A stretch of 7,363 nucleotides of DNA from Betaproteobacteria bacterium UBA6910 (GCA_002451065.1 DKBC01000303.1:8217-15579); one strand, 5' to 3'; positions 1-6,154 are shown, counted from the first letter of the stretch. The notes: a model not told the origin generated them from the letters alone. Program-made: numbers and translations.

Positions 1-2
1 CG

Positions 3-119
3 GCGGCGGCGCTGGGCGCCGCCCTGGACGTCTGCCACAAGTTGATCAGGCTCGCCATCGACGAGCGCCGGGCGGAGCAGTTCCTGAGCGCGGGCAAGGA
101 AATCCTGTCCCGGCGCTGA
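3..119 (+). CDS. C-terminal end of an unidentified protein (5' partial)
   Basis: An open frame enters from the left edge and stops at TGA 117-119, leaving 38 residues that end in KEILSRR. The stretch is Ala/Leu/Arg rich and probably helical, with one Cys; no motif identifies the family. It lies 40 bp upstream of the radical SAM gene on the same strand with no terminator-like hairpin between, so the two are probably co-transcribed. If the next gene is LipS2-like, this could be another lipoate-assembly gene such as lipS1, lipT or a lipoate ligase, but nothing in these residues shows that. Codon use is GC-rich like the neighbours. Confidence 0.6.
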   Translation, partial: AAALGAALDVCHKLIRLAIDERRAEQFLSAGKEILSRR

Positions 120-159
120 TGCTGACGGGTGTCGTCGCTTCCATCCATGGAGACACGGA

Positions 160-1293
160 ATGAGTTCAACGATTGATTCCGGCCAACCGGTGCGCTTGTA
201 TCGACCCGACTACCACGCGCGCACCCCGGAGGTGCGCTCGCCGCAGTACGTCCAAATGAGCACCGCGGCGGCGATAACCCTTGGATTGATTCCGGGGAAA
301 ATGCACCGCACCGAATGCACCCATTGCCTGAATCTGCTGGTGACCTATCCCGAGGGCTGCCGCGCGAACTGCGCCTACTGCGGACTGGCGCGCCACCGGG
401 AGGAGGCGCGGGATTATGCCGACCGCAACTTTATCCGCGTCGACTGGCCCACGGCGCGCTACGAGGAGGTCATCGACCGGGTCCGGGGCGGTGGCGACCG
501 CGGCCGCTTCGAGCGCATGTGCATCTCGATGATCACTCATCCCGAATCCGACGCCGCCACCCGCGTGCTGCTGGAGAAATGGGTGAGGGAGGTCCCCGGC
601 GTCCCGGTTTCCATACTCTCGAATCCGACCACCATGACCAAACACGACTTGGTGGAACTGAAGGACAGGGGTGCGGACATTTTCACCGTGGCGCTGGATG
701 CCGCGACGCCCGAAATCTTCGACCGCACCCGGGGCAAGGGTGTGGCCAGCCCCCACACCTGGCAACGGTACTGGCAGGCCATCGAGTGGTCGGCGCAGGT
801 GTATGGTCCGGAGAAGTTCGGCGTGCATTTGATCTGCGGCATGGGCGAGACCGAGCGCGAAATGCTGGACGTGGTGCAGCGGGTGAAGGACATGGGCGGA
901 CATAACCACATGTTCGCCTTCTTCCCCGAACGGGGCTCCCTGATGGAGGACTGGCCGGCATGCGACCACGGTCAGTGGCGGAGGGTCCAGCTAGGGCGGT
1001 TTCTCATCGATTACGCCGGGGGCAACCTCCGCGACATGACCTTCGATGAGGAAGGCCGCGTCATCGACTTTGGCTTTCCGCGGCAGACGCTGGAATGCAT
1101 CATCGGCTCCGGCAGGCCGTTTCGGACCTCGGGTTGTCCCGGCACCCATGACGAGCAGGTTTCGGCGTGCAACCGTCCCTTCGGCGATTCGAGCCCTTCG
1201 GACATCATGTCTTTCCCCTTTGCCTTGCAGGGGCGGGACGTTGTGGCGGTAAGGCGGCAATTGGGGGGCGCCAGAAAGGGAAAGGGCGATTAG
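160..1293 (+). CDS. Radical SAM protein, probably LipS2-like (lipoyl synthase half)
   Basis: The protein has 377 residues. The signature CRANCAYC gives Cys67, Cys71 and Cys74 (CX3CX2C), the ligands of the SAM-binding 4Fe-4S cluster, preceded by a further pair Cys53/Cys56. Near the C-terminus are Cys313, Cys326 (SGCPG) and Cys337 (CNRPF), likely ligands of a second cluster. There is no signal peptide, so it is cytoplasmic. The signature context (LNLLVTYPEG before the motif, CGLAR after it, then FIRVDWP) and the GCP/CNRP tail resemble, from memory, the biotin-synthase-like LipS2 family. LipS2 works with LipS1 to insert two sulfurs into octanoyl groups, notably for the lipoate-binding protein of sHdr sulfur oxidation. 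The start has GGAG at 149-152, seven bases upstream. It is probably in an operon with the preceding partial gene. Radical SAM membership is near certain; the LipS2 assignment is about even odds, and another biotin-synthase-like enzyme is the alternative. Confidence 0.85.
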   Translation: MSSTIDSGQPVRLYRPDYHARTPEVRSPQYVQMSTAAAITLGLIPGKMHRTECTHCLNLLVTYPEGCRANCAYCGLARHREEARDYADRNFIRVDWPTARYEEVIDRVRGGGDRGRFERMCISMITHPESDAATRVLLEKWVREVPGVPVSILSNPTTMTKHDLVELKDRGADIFTVALDAATPEIFDRTRGKGVASPHTWQRYWQAIEWSAQVYGPEKFGVHLICGMGETEREMLDVVQRVKDMGGHNHMFAFFPERGSLMEDWPACDHGQWRRVQLGRFLIDYAGGNLRDMTFDEEGRVIDFGFPRQTLECIIGSGRPFRTSGCPGTHDEQVSACNRPFGDSSPSDIMSFPFALQGRDVVAVRRQLGGARKGKGD

Positions 1294-1325
1294 CCCGCGC
1301 AATGACCTCGAAAGAAGATTTTATG

Positions 1326-1353
1326 TTGATGTTTGAAGGGGTTTCGGTATGAT
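1326..1353 (+). promoter_or_regulatory. Candidate sigma70 promoter for the FadL-type channel gene
   Basis: TTGATG (1326-1331) and TATGAT (1348-1353) are separated by 16 bp, matching the -35 and -10 consensus at 4/6 and 5/6 positions. Transcription would start near 1360 and give a leader of about 85 nt before the start codon at 1444. The site lies just downstream of the radical SAM stop codon, in a locally AT-richer stretch, which suits a new transcription unit. Called by consensus match only. Confidence 0.5.
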
Positions 1354-1427
1354 CCCCCTCAATTTGTAGGGTTGGTGGCGGGCACTTGGGACGCCGCCTT
1401 TTGCACCACAAGCACAGCAGGACGCAC

Positions 1428-1435
1428 AAGGGAGG
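1428..1435 (+). promoter_or_regulatory. Ribosome-binding site that sets the FadL-type start
   Basis: AAGGGAGG lies eight bases before ATG 1444. It decides between this start and the in-frame ATG at 1333, which has no comparable site and would put about 37 extra residues in front of the signal peptide. Confidence 0.8.
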
Positions 1436-1443
1436 TTTCCGTC

Positions 1444-2781
1444 ATGAGAATGAAGAAGTTGGCATGTTCGCTGGTTGCCGCGGGCTGCCTGTTGCCGATG
1501 ATCGCATCTGCCACCAATGGTTATTTCTCCCATGGCTACGGCATGAAGGGCAAAGGCCGGGTCGGGGTGGCCACCGCGTTCACCGACGACACCTTTGGCG
1601 GCGCCAATAACCCCGCCCAGATGGTGTGGGTCGGCCAGCGGCTGGATGCCGGCATCGACTGGTTCCGGCCTATCCGGGAGGCGAGCCGGTTTGGCAGCCC
1701 GGCGGGCGCGAATTTCAGCGAGGGAAGCGACAACGAAGATTTCTTCATCCCCGAGTTCGGTTACAACATGATGTACAGCCCCACGGTGTCGCTGGGCGTG
1801 ACCGTGTACGGCAACGGGGGAATGAATACGACCTACGAGTCCGGAGCATCGACGGATTGCTCCGCTCTGTTTCTCGCGCCTCCGGGATCGGTTCGCCTCA
1901 ATCCGCTTTGCGGCGTCGGGGCGCTGGGGGTTAATCTCAGCCAGCTCATCATCGCACCGACCGTGGCCTGGAAATTCCATGATAATCATTCGGTGGGAAT
2001 CTCGCCTTTGATCGGCTACCAGCGCTTCAAGTCGTACGGTCTTCAGCCCTTCGCCCAGATCTCGACCTATCCTCCGAGCGTGCTGGCAAATCCCGGAACC
2101 GATGACTCGTGGGGATTCGGTGTCCGGGTGGGATGGCTCGGAAAGTTCGACCGGGTCTCGGTCGGCGCGTCCTATGCGACCAAGATTTACATGAGCGAAT
2201 TCGACAGCTACAAGGGTCTGTTCGCCGAGCAGGGGGATTTCGACATTCCGGCGAACCTGAATGTGGGCATCAAGTTTGATGTTACCCCCGAGCTGACCCT
2301 TGGGTTCGACTACCAGCACATCTGGTATGGCGACGTGGATTCGATCGCCAATTCCAGCGTCAACCCATTGTGCGGTGCTCAGCTTTTTGGGGGAACCCCT
2401 CTGCCGCTGGCATCGGGGTGTCTCGGGGGCAGCCAGGGGATAGGATTCGCCTGGCAGGACGTCGACGTGTTCAAGTTTGCCGTTGAATATCAGCTCAACC
2501 CTAAGTGGCGCCTGCGCGGCGGTTACTCCACGGGCGACAATCCCATTCCTTCCACCGACGTGACATTCAACATCCTGGCGCCGGGCGTCATCGAGGATCA
2601 TATGACGCTGGGGTTTACGTACAGCTTGGACGCGACGTCGGAAATCACCGCTGCCTACATGCACGGGTTTGAGAATGAAATTTCCGGGCCGACGAATTCG
2701 GTCTACTTCCCGGTCGGTGGCACCGAGACCATCCGCATGCACCAGGACTCCTTCGGCATCGCCTACTCCAGGAAGTGGTAA
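1444..2781 (+). CDS. FadL/OmpP1/TodX-family outer-membrane channel for hydrophobic compounds
   Basis: This family forms monomeric outer-membrane beta-barrels that let long-chain fatty acids, hydrocarbons or other hydrophobic molecules diffuse laterally into the outer membrane. The 445-residue protein has a Sec signal peptide (cleavage likely after Ala23, ASA|TNGYF). It has the family's N-terminal hatch segment, TNGYFSHGYGMKGKG followed by the NPA motif at residues 56-58. Alternating amphipathic strands follow, and the chain ends in an aromatic residue (Trp445), as expected for assembly by the BAM complex. Cys139/Cys156 and Cys310/Cys326 each bracket a loop-like, non-strand segment and could form loop disulfides. 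The start at 1444 is chosen over an in-frame ATG at 1333 because AAGGGAGG (1428-1435) sits eight bases upstream and the signal peptide begins there. It is followed by a strong terminator and then by a secreted SCP2-like protein. The substrate cannot be read from the sequence. Confidence 0.88.
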   Translation: MRMKKLACSLVAAGCLLPMIASATNGYFSHGYGMKGKGRVGVATAFTDDTFGGANNPAQMVWVGQRLDAGIDWFRPIREASRFGSPAGANFSEGSDNEDFFIPEFGYNMMYSPTVSLGVTVYGNGGMNTTYESGASTDCSALFLAPPGSVRLNPLCGVGALGVNLSQLIIAPTVAWKFHDNHSVGISPLIGYQRFKSYGLQPFAQISTYPPSVLANPGTDDSWGFGVRVGWLGKFDRVSVGASYATKIYMSEFDSYKGLFAEQGDFDIPANLNVGIKFDVTPELTLGFDYQHIWYGDVDSIANSSVNPLCGAQLFGGTPLPLASGCLGGSQGIGFAWQDVDVFKFAVEYQLNPKWRLRGGYSTGDNPIPSTDVTFNILAPGVIEDHMTLGFTYSLDATSEITAAYMHGFENEISGPTNSVYFPVGGTETIRMHQDSFGIAYSRKW

Positions 2782-2808
2782 GCGCGTCGAAGTCGCTTTG
2801 ATTGGCGG

Positions 2809-2842
2809 AAGAGCCGGAGGCTTTCGCCTCCGGCTCTTTTTT
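2809..2842 (+). terminator. Strong intrinsic terminator between the FadL-type and SCP2-like genes
   Basis: AAGAGCCGGAGGC (2809-2821) pairs perfectly with GCCTCCGGCTCTT (2826-2838) around a TTTC loop, followed by a T-run to 2842. The stem is 13 bp and GC-rich, a classic rho-independent terminator. It begins 27 bp after the FadL-type stop codon and ends 34 bp before the next start codon. The stem is symmetrical, but the opposite strand has only a short matching T-run (AA at 2809-2810), so it acts mainly on the plus strand. Confidence 0.92.
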
Positions 2843-2876
2843 GTTCTGCTCAATATTAGTAAATCAGGAGGAGTTG

Positions 2877-3392
2877 ATGAAACGGCTGAATTGGCTGGCG
2901 GGTGCTTCCCTTGTTCTTGGAATGTCGGCGGCCCAAGCAGCACCCGTGATGATGTCCGCGGAGTGGGCCAAGGGCATGTGCGACGCCTGGAATAATGATC
3001 CGGTGCTTACCCAGAAGCTCATGGAATCGGGCTGGATAAAAAACGACAAGGGGCGTGGTTACAAGGTAATGCAGGTCTATCGCCAGGACTGCCCCGAGAG
3101 CCCGAAAATCGAACTCAAGGTTTCCGACAAGGACGGCAAGGTCACCTGCACCTACGCCGGCAAGGCGGAAACCAAGCTCGACTCGTCAGCCGACTATCTG
3201 ATGTGGGCCGAGACCACCCGCTGGCAGGAGATGGGCAAGGGCGAGTACGGTCCGAAGTGGGCCATGTTCATGCAGCGCCTTAACTTCGACGGCCCGATGT
3301 GGGAGGCGATGAGCAACATGGGGCCCTTCGAAAACTTTCTGTTGCTGGTCGGAAAGGTGCCGGGCGAGGCGACCAAGTGCCCGGGTAAGTAG
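2877..3392 (+). CDS. Secreted SCP2-like (sterol-carrier) lipid-binding protein
   Basis: The protein has 171 residues with a Sec signal peptide, MKRLNWLAGASLVLGMSAAQA, cleaved before Ala22, so it is periplasmic or surface-exposed. Residues 77-162 resemble an SCP2 domain: beta strands IELKVSD and KVTCTYAG, then DYLMWAET, WAMFMQRLNFDGPMWEAM and a closing hydrophobic helix. SCP2 domains bind lipids or other hydrophobic ligands in an internal tunnel. Here the domain is exported, unlike the well-known cytoplasmic and peroxisomal forms. Four cysteines (35, 72, 91, 168) could form two disulfides, which suits the periplasm. The start is fixed by AGGAGG at 2866-2871, five bases before ATG 2877, and by the signal peptide; an in-frame ATG at 2802 lies inside the terminator region. 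It sits directly after the FadL-type channel, which suggests a shared hydrophobic substrate. The SCP2 assignment is from the pattern of residues, not a search. Confidence 0.75.
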   Translation: MKRLNWLAGASLVLGMSAAQAAPVMMSAEWAKGMCDAWNNDPVLTQKLMESGWIKNDKGRGYKVMQVYRQDCPESPKIELKVSDKDGKVTCTYAGKAETKLDSSADYLMWAETTRWQEMGKGEYGPKWAMFMQRLNFDGPMWEAMSNMGPFENFLLLVGKVPGEATKCPGK

Positions 3393-3442
3393 CCGGGGAA
3401 TTCTTCGGGGGTCGCCGGGTCCGACGTATGGAGAACGATTGA

Positions 3443-3472
3443 ACGGGCGGCAACGGCAGAGGAGCCGCCCGT
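3443..3472 (+). repeat. 9-bp perfect inverted repeat after the SCP2-like gene
   Basis: ACGGGCGGC (3443-3451) and GCCGCCCGT (3464-3472) form a perfect 9-bp stem with a 12-base loop. No T-run follows, so it is not a canonical intrinsic terminator. It may be an mRNA 3' stabilising stem, a rho-assisted terminator or a protein-binding site. It lies 51 bp after the stop codon and 73 bp before the next start. Confidence 0.5.
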
Positions 3473-3545
3473 ATGGCCGTTCCAACGGCGTCAGGCGGGT
3501 TCATATGCTTTTGGGTGGTTCTTTCCGCCGGCGAGGGAGTCCCCG

Positions 3546-4088
3546 ATGATCCGATTTGTCTCGGGTCTGCTGATGGTCGCCTTGGCCGGGGCATGCGGTG
3601 CCCAAGCGTGGCAATCTCCCGGTCAACCCCAGCTTCGGGCCATGCCCGGTGCCCGCGCGGAGGCACCCGATTCCCGGGTGGGTCAGACTTTCTGGATACA
3701 GCGCAAGGGGCGGCCCTTCAGCATCGATTTTTTTCGCGATGCGGAACTGCGGGAGCGCATTCCGTTGGAGGACTCCGGCCGCTTCGTCGTCGCGGGCTTG
3801 ACCCGGACCAAAAACGACCAGTCAGTCTACCAGGTTGTTTTCGAGACGGGAGAGCAGGCCTTCGTCGCAGTGGAGGCGTTCGAGTCTGACCTCTATGTGG
3901 ATCCGCCGCTGACTTCCGAGACACGTTTCAAGGCATCGCCATACCTGTCGCCGGAGGCGTATTTCTATTCCACCAAGTCCATCTTCACCGAAGATCCCGC
4001 CGCGTTGGCCGAGCGCATCGACAGGCTCGGCCCCTCGCGGATCATTACCCCGGGCGCTTCGCCGCGCGGCGAGGCTCCCGCGAAGTAA
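3546..4088 (+). CDS. Exported protein of unknown function, 180 residues
   Basis: I do not recognise the family. The protein begins with a Sec signal peptide, MIRFVSGLLMVALAGACGAQA, with likely cleavage after Ala21. Cys17 follows LAGA, but the residue at -3 is Ala rather than Leu/Val/Ile, so a lipoprotein is possible but not favoured. After a Pro/Arg-rich linker to about residue 40 comes a compact beta-rich region (about 44-120) beginning VGQTFWI. It contains the alternating strands RFVVAGL, VYQVVFETG and QAFVAVEAF. A helix-prone segment (AALAERIDRLG) and a flexible tail complete it. There are no transmembrane helices beyond the signal peptide. GAGGGAG at 3533-3539 lies six bases before ATG 3546. 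It stands alone between a structured gap and the TPR-barrel gene, and could be part of the latter's module. Confidence 0.8.
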   Translation: MIRFVSGLLMVALAGACGAQAWQSPGQPQLRAMPGARAEAPDSRVGQTFWIQRKGRPFSIDFFRDAELRERIPLEDSGRFVVAGLTRTKNDQSVYQVVFETGEQAFVAVEAFESDLYVDPPLTSETRFKASPYLSPEAYFYSTKSIFTEDPAALAERIDRLGPSRIITPGASPRGEAPAK

Positions 4089-4320
4089 CTGCTCCCTTTT
4101 GACGAAAGCGCAATCGCGCCCTGGCGGCGCCGAGCCCTGGTAAAGGCGACGCCACTCCCTCTCTTCCTCGGTCCGTTTGTATGCGATGGCCCGACGCGAG
4201 AAATTGCTCCCGGCCATTGCCAAGGGCGGGATTGTTAACTTAGCATGCGCCCGTTGGAGCCTAACATTCTGAACAACAATCAATAACCGTCCAGGCTCGG
4301 ACGGGCTCAAGGAGCGGGCG
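4089..4320. other. Intergenic gap before the TPR-barrel gene
   Basis: These 232 bp hold no supported gene. A possible weak promoter is TTGCCA (4217-4222) with an 18-bp gap to TAGCAT (4241-4246), just before the AT-richer stretch at 4262-4288. This would start transcription about 70 nt before the TTG start codon. AAGGAG at 4309-4314 is the ribosome-binding site of the next gene. No convincing terminator hairpin with a T-run follows the 180-residue protein's stop, so read-through from it is possible. Confidence 0.4.
4309..4314 (+). promoter_or_regulatory. Ribosome-binding site supporting a TTG start
   Basis: AAGGAG lies six bases upstream of TTG 4321. No ATG or GTG near the signal peptide is as well placed, so the TTG start of the TPR-barrel gene rests mainly on this site. 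Confidence 0.7.
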
Positions 4321-5661
4321 TTGGGATCAAGTCATTGGGCAACCGCGGCGGTCTGCGCCGCGCTCTTATTCGGCTGGCTTTTCGTGGGCTGGCCGTCGTC
4401 GGCCGCGGCGGCGGAGCCCGACCTCGTCAAGGCACAGCAGCTGCTCGCCGAGGACAAAGCCGTCGAGGCCTATTCCCTACTGGAGCCCCACGAGTTCGAA
4501 AAGGCTGGCGATCTTCTCTACGACTACCTTCTGGCCACGGCGGCGCTGCGCACGGGACGTCCCAGCAAGGCAACTTTCATCTACGAGCGGATTCTCGCGG
4601 TTGCGCCCAATTACGCGGGCGTGCGGGCCGACATGGCTCGAGCTTATTACGAATTGGGAGACTTCGCTCGCGCCAGGCTCGAGTTCGAACTGGTATTGCG
4701 GCTCGAGAGCCTGCCTCCGGATCTGCGCGCCGCGGTCCAGCAATATGTCGCGGCTATCGACCGCCTGCGGCAGCCGTCGAAGACCGCCCTGCGCGGCTAC
4801 GTGCTCGCGGGCTACGGGCGGGATTCGAATATCAATAGCACCGCTGGCGGCGGCATCATCATCGACGGCAGTGGCCAGATCATCAATCCCGGCTCCACCG
4901 GGGCGGAGCGCTCGGACAATTACTGGGGCCTGCAGGCGGGGGGCGAGGCCAGCTACCAGGCGAGCGAAGCGGTCAACGCGTTCGCGGCTGCCGACTATTT
5001 TGGCCGCTACTACACCGATTTCTCGGAGTCGGATTACGGGATCCTGGACGGCCGTTTTGGGGCCAGCTATGCGGGGGGCGCGTACCAGCTTACGGGAACC
5101 GTGTTCCTCGGGAGGTATTGGCTGGATGATCGGCCGATTCGCGACAATGTGGGGTTGAGTGGCAACTGGCGTTACTCCCTGGGCGCCAACAGCCAGGTGA
5201 GCGCTCAGGTATTCCTGATGCGCTACCGGTACAAGAATCGTTTTGCGCCCAATGATATCGACCTGGGTTCGCTGACTTTAGGCTGGAACCGCGCGCTCAC
5301 GAGTGCGGTGGCCATAAGCGTGTTTCTCGTCGCGGGCAAGGAGCAGGCTACCAATGGTCGACCTGACGGGGACAGGGAATTTTGGGGTCCGAGGGCCAGC
5401 GTCCAAGCCACGCTCCGTCCGAACCTGGGTTTGTTCGGTACGGCAGGTGCCCAGAAGGGGGATTACGAGGTCATCAACCCGACCTTCGGAACCAAGCGCA
5501 AGGACTGGCTCTACGACGCGACCGTCGGCCTCTACTGGACGTTCGCCGACCGCTGGTCGCTGCAGCCCCAACTTGCCTGGATCCGCAACGATAGCAACAT
5601 TTCCACTTCGGATTTCGATCGAACAGAAATTTCCCTGAGCATCCGGCGGGATTTCTACTGA
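4321..5661 (+). CDS. TPR plus outer-membrane beta-barrel protein, Slam/DUF560-like
   Basis: The protein has 446 residues and starts with TTG. A signal peptide (hydrophobic about 7-24, cleavage near SSAAAA|EPD, residue 31) precedes a helical TPR-like domain at about 34-150. One clear TPR-type segment is APNYAGVRADMARAYYELGD, starting at residue 95. A barrel follows, opening with GYGRDSNINSTA (about 164-175), an entry motif typical of TPR-barrel proteins of the Slam (surface lipoprotein assembly modulator, type XI secretion) type. Alternating strands rich in Tyr, Trp and Gly run to the C-terminal DFY. Slam proteins have a periplasmic TPR domain and a 14-strand barrel and move specific lipoproteins or soluble proteins to the cell surface. 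The overall size and layout fit. The first residues lack a positive charge, which is unusual for a signal peptide. The FecR-domain gene follows after 493 bp. A related porin-like TPR-barrel without secretion activity is the main alternative. Confidence 0.78.
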   Translation: MGSSHWATAAVCAALLFGWLFVGWPSSAAAAEPDLVKAQQLLAEDKAVEAYSLLEPHEFEKAGDLLYDYLLATAALRTGRPSKATFIYERILAVAPNYAGVRADMARAYYELGDFARARLEFELVLRLESLPPDLRAAVQQYVAAIDRLRQPSKTALRGYVLAGYGRDSNINSTAGGGIIIDGSGQIINPGSTGAERSDNYWGLQAGGEASYQASEAVNAFAAADYFGRYYTDFSESDYGILDGRFGASYAGGAYQLTGTVFLGRYWLDDRPIRDNVGLSGNWRYSLGANSQVSAQVFLMRYRYKNRFAPNDIDLGSLTLGWNRALTSAVAISVFLVAGKEQATNGRPDGDREFWGPRASVQATLRPNLGLFGTAGAQKGDYEVINPTFGTKRKDWLYDATVGLYWTFADRWSLQPQLAWIRNDSNISTSDFDRTEISLSIRRDFY

Positions 5662-5696
5662 CCGGCCGGATACCGTCCGAATTCCCCCCTTCGCTA

Positions 5697-5755
5697 TCGT
5701 GGTAATTCACGACCCCAAGCGAGCCGGGAATGCGAGTTTCTTGGGTCCCGGGCTC
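5697..5755 (+). repeat. Cluster of overlapping inverted repeats after the TPR-barrel gene
   Basis: Three stems can be drawn. TCGTG (5697-5701) pairs with CACGA (5708-5712). GACCCCAAG (5711-5719) pairs with CTTGGGTC (5740-5747) with one bulged C. GAGCCGGGA (5721-5729) pairs with TCCCGGGCTC (5746-5755) with one bulged base. The last two share bases 5746-5747 and interlock, so they compete or form a pseudoknot. No T-run follows, so a canonical intrinsic terminator is not supported. It may help end the TPR-barrel transcript, for example with Rho. Confidence 0.4.
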
Positions 5756-5837
5756 AGGAGTAGAATTACATTAAAACATAGGGTTGCACAGAATTTTTCC
5801 CCGGAGTCTGCCATTCTGTAAGATTCTGCCTTGAGTG

Positions 5838-5846
5838 TGAGATAAT
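5838..5846 (+). promoter_or_regulatory. Candidate extended -10 promoter for the FecR-domain gene
   Basis: TG-A-GATAAT at 5838-5846 is an extended -10 element (TGn then a 5/6 match to TATAAT) in the AT-richest part of the gap. No good -35 is seen at 16-18 bp upstream, which extended -10 promoters tolerate. Transcription would start near 5853 and give a leader of about 215-300 nt. Confidence 0.35.
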
Positions 5847-5852
5847 TCCTGT

Positions 5853-6066
5853 GCCATGTGGAAGGTTGTGTGTTTTCATTTGGTTGTGAAAGAGACGGAG
5901 AGGGTCTTCAGGTAAGCAGGTGAAGGGGTTGCCAACTTCGCGCCAAGTTTTCAGGGGAAAACCTGACGAAGTCCAAGAAGAACGGACTTGAGAGGCGGGT
6001 CGGCGGCTCTGGGGCTGTATCTCGGCAGTAGCGGGCCTAACGGGGCCCAAGAGGAGGAAGGCTCGG
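5853..6066 (+). promoter_or_regulatory. Long, possibly structured leader with two mutually exclusive helices
   Basis: This gene-free stretch upstream of the FecR-domain gene carries several inverted repeats. In helix A, ACTTCG (5935-5940) pairs with CGAAGT (5967-5972), and inside it TCAGG (5951-5955) pairs with CCTGA (5962-5966). In helix B, AAGTCC (5969-5974) pairs with GGACTT (5984-5989). Helices A and B share 5969-5972, so only one can form at a time. Further down, GGGCC (6033-6037) pairs with GGCCC (6044-6048) directly before the purine-rich ribosome-binding site at 6050-6061. I cannot match it to a known riboswitch; the c-di-GMP (GEMM-I) and TPP consensus cores are absent. The structures are drawn by eye. 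Confidence 0.35.
6050..6061 (+). promoter_or_regulatory. Strong ribosome-binding site leading into a frame that is not FecR
   Basis: AGAGGAGGAAGG is the best Shine-Dalgarno match in this part of the window and is followed five bases later by ATG 6067. That ATG opens a 73-codon frame (to 6288) which is +1 relative to the FecR-domain frame and overlaps its first 134 bases. The product has no recognisable domain and contains many Ser, Arg and Gly residues, so it is either a leader peptide for translational coupling or the true start disrupted at the G7 tract. Confidence 0.5.
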
Positions 6067-6154
6067 ATGCTGCGGGCGCCCTCTGGTTCAATTTTGATCC
6101 GATCCTCTCAATTCACGTCCGAATTCAGAAGAAGAAATGTTGGGGGGGCTGCAC

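Noticed and set aside
166..969. 267-codon open frame on the minus strand opposite the radical SAM gene
   Set aside because: Same in-register antisense effect; the plus-strand frame has unmistakable radical SAM motifs.
1321..2943. 540-codon open frame on the minus strand opposite the FadL-type gene
   Set aside because: It is codon-in-register with the real gene, where stops would require TTA, CTA or TCA codons that are rare in high-GC genes. The product is Arg/His/Pro-rich with no domain, and it runs through the terminator hairpin.
3480..3509. TTCCAA plus TATGCT as a promoter for the 180-residue protein
   Set aside because: The -35 matches only half the consensus and the spacer is 18 bp; too weak to list as a feature.
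3546..3596. Lipoprotein signal at Cys17 of the 180-residue protein
   Set aside because: The sequence before Cys17 is LAGA, with Ala rather than Leu/Val/Ile at -3, and a standard cleavage site follows at AQA|W. Possible but not favoured.
3822..4310. 162-codon minus-strand frame covering the gap before the TPR-barrel gene
   Set aside because: It would start at TTG with no ribosome-binding site and overlaps most of the exported 180-residue gene. The part in the gap has no recognised domain, though a decayed remnant cannot be excluded without a search.
5784..5824. TTGCAC at 5784 as a -35 or sigma54 half-site
   Set aside because: No -10 lies at 16-18 bp, and the GG/GC dinucleotide spacing needed for sigma54 is absent.
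5766..6050. 94-codon minus-strand frame in the gap before the FecR gene
   Set aside because: TTG start, no ribosome-binding site, no signal or domain, and it would be antisense to the proposed leader.
5853..6066. Group II intron or known riboswitch in the leader
   Set aside because: No domain V hairpin, no conserved intron 5' end in context, and no GEMM, TPP or cobalamin core could be recognised.
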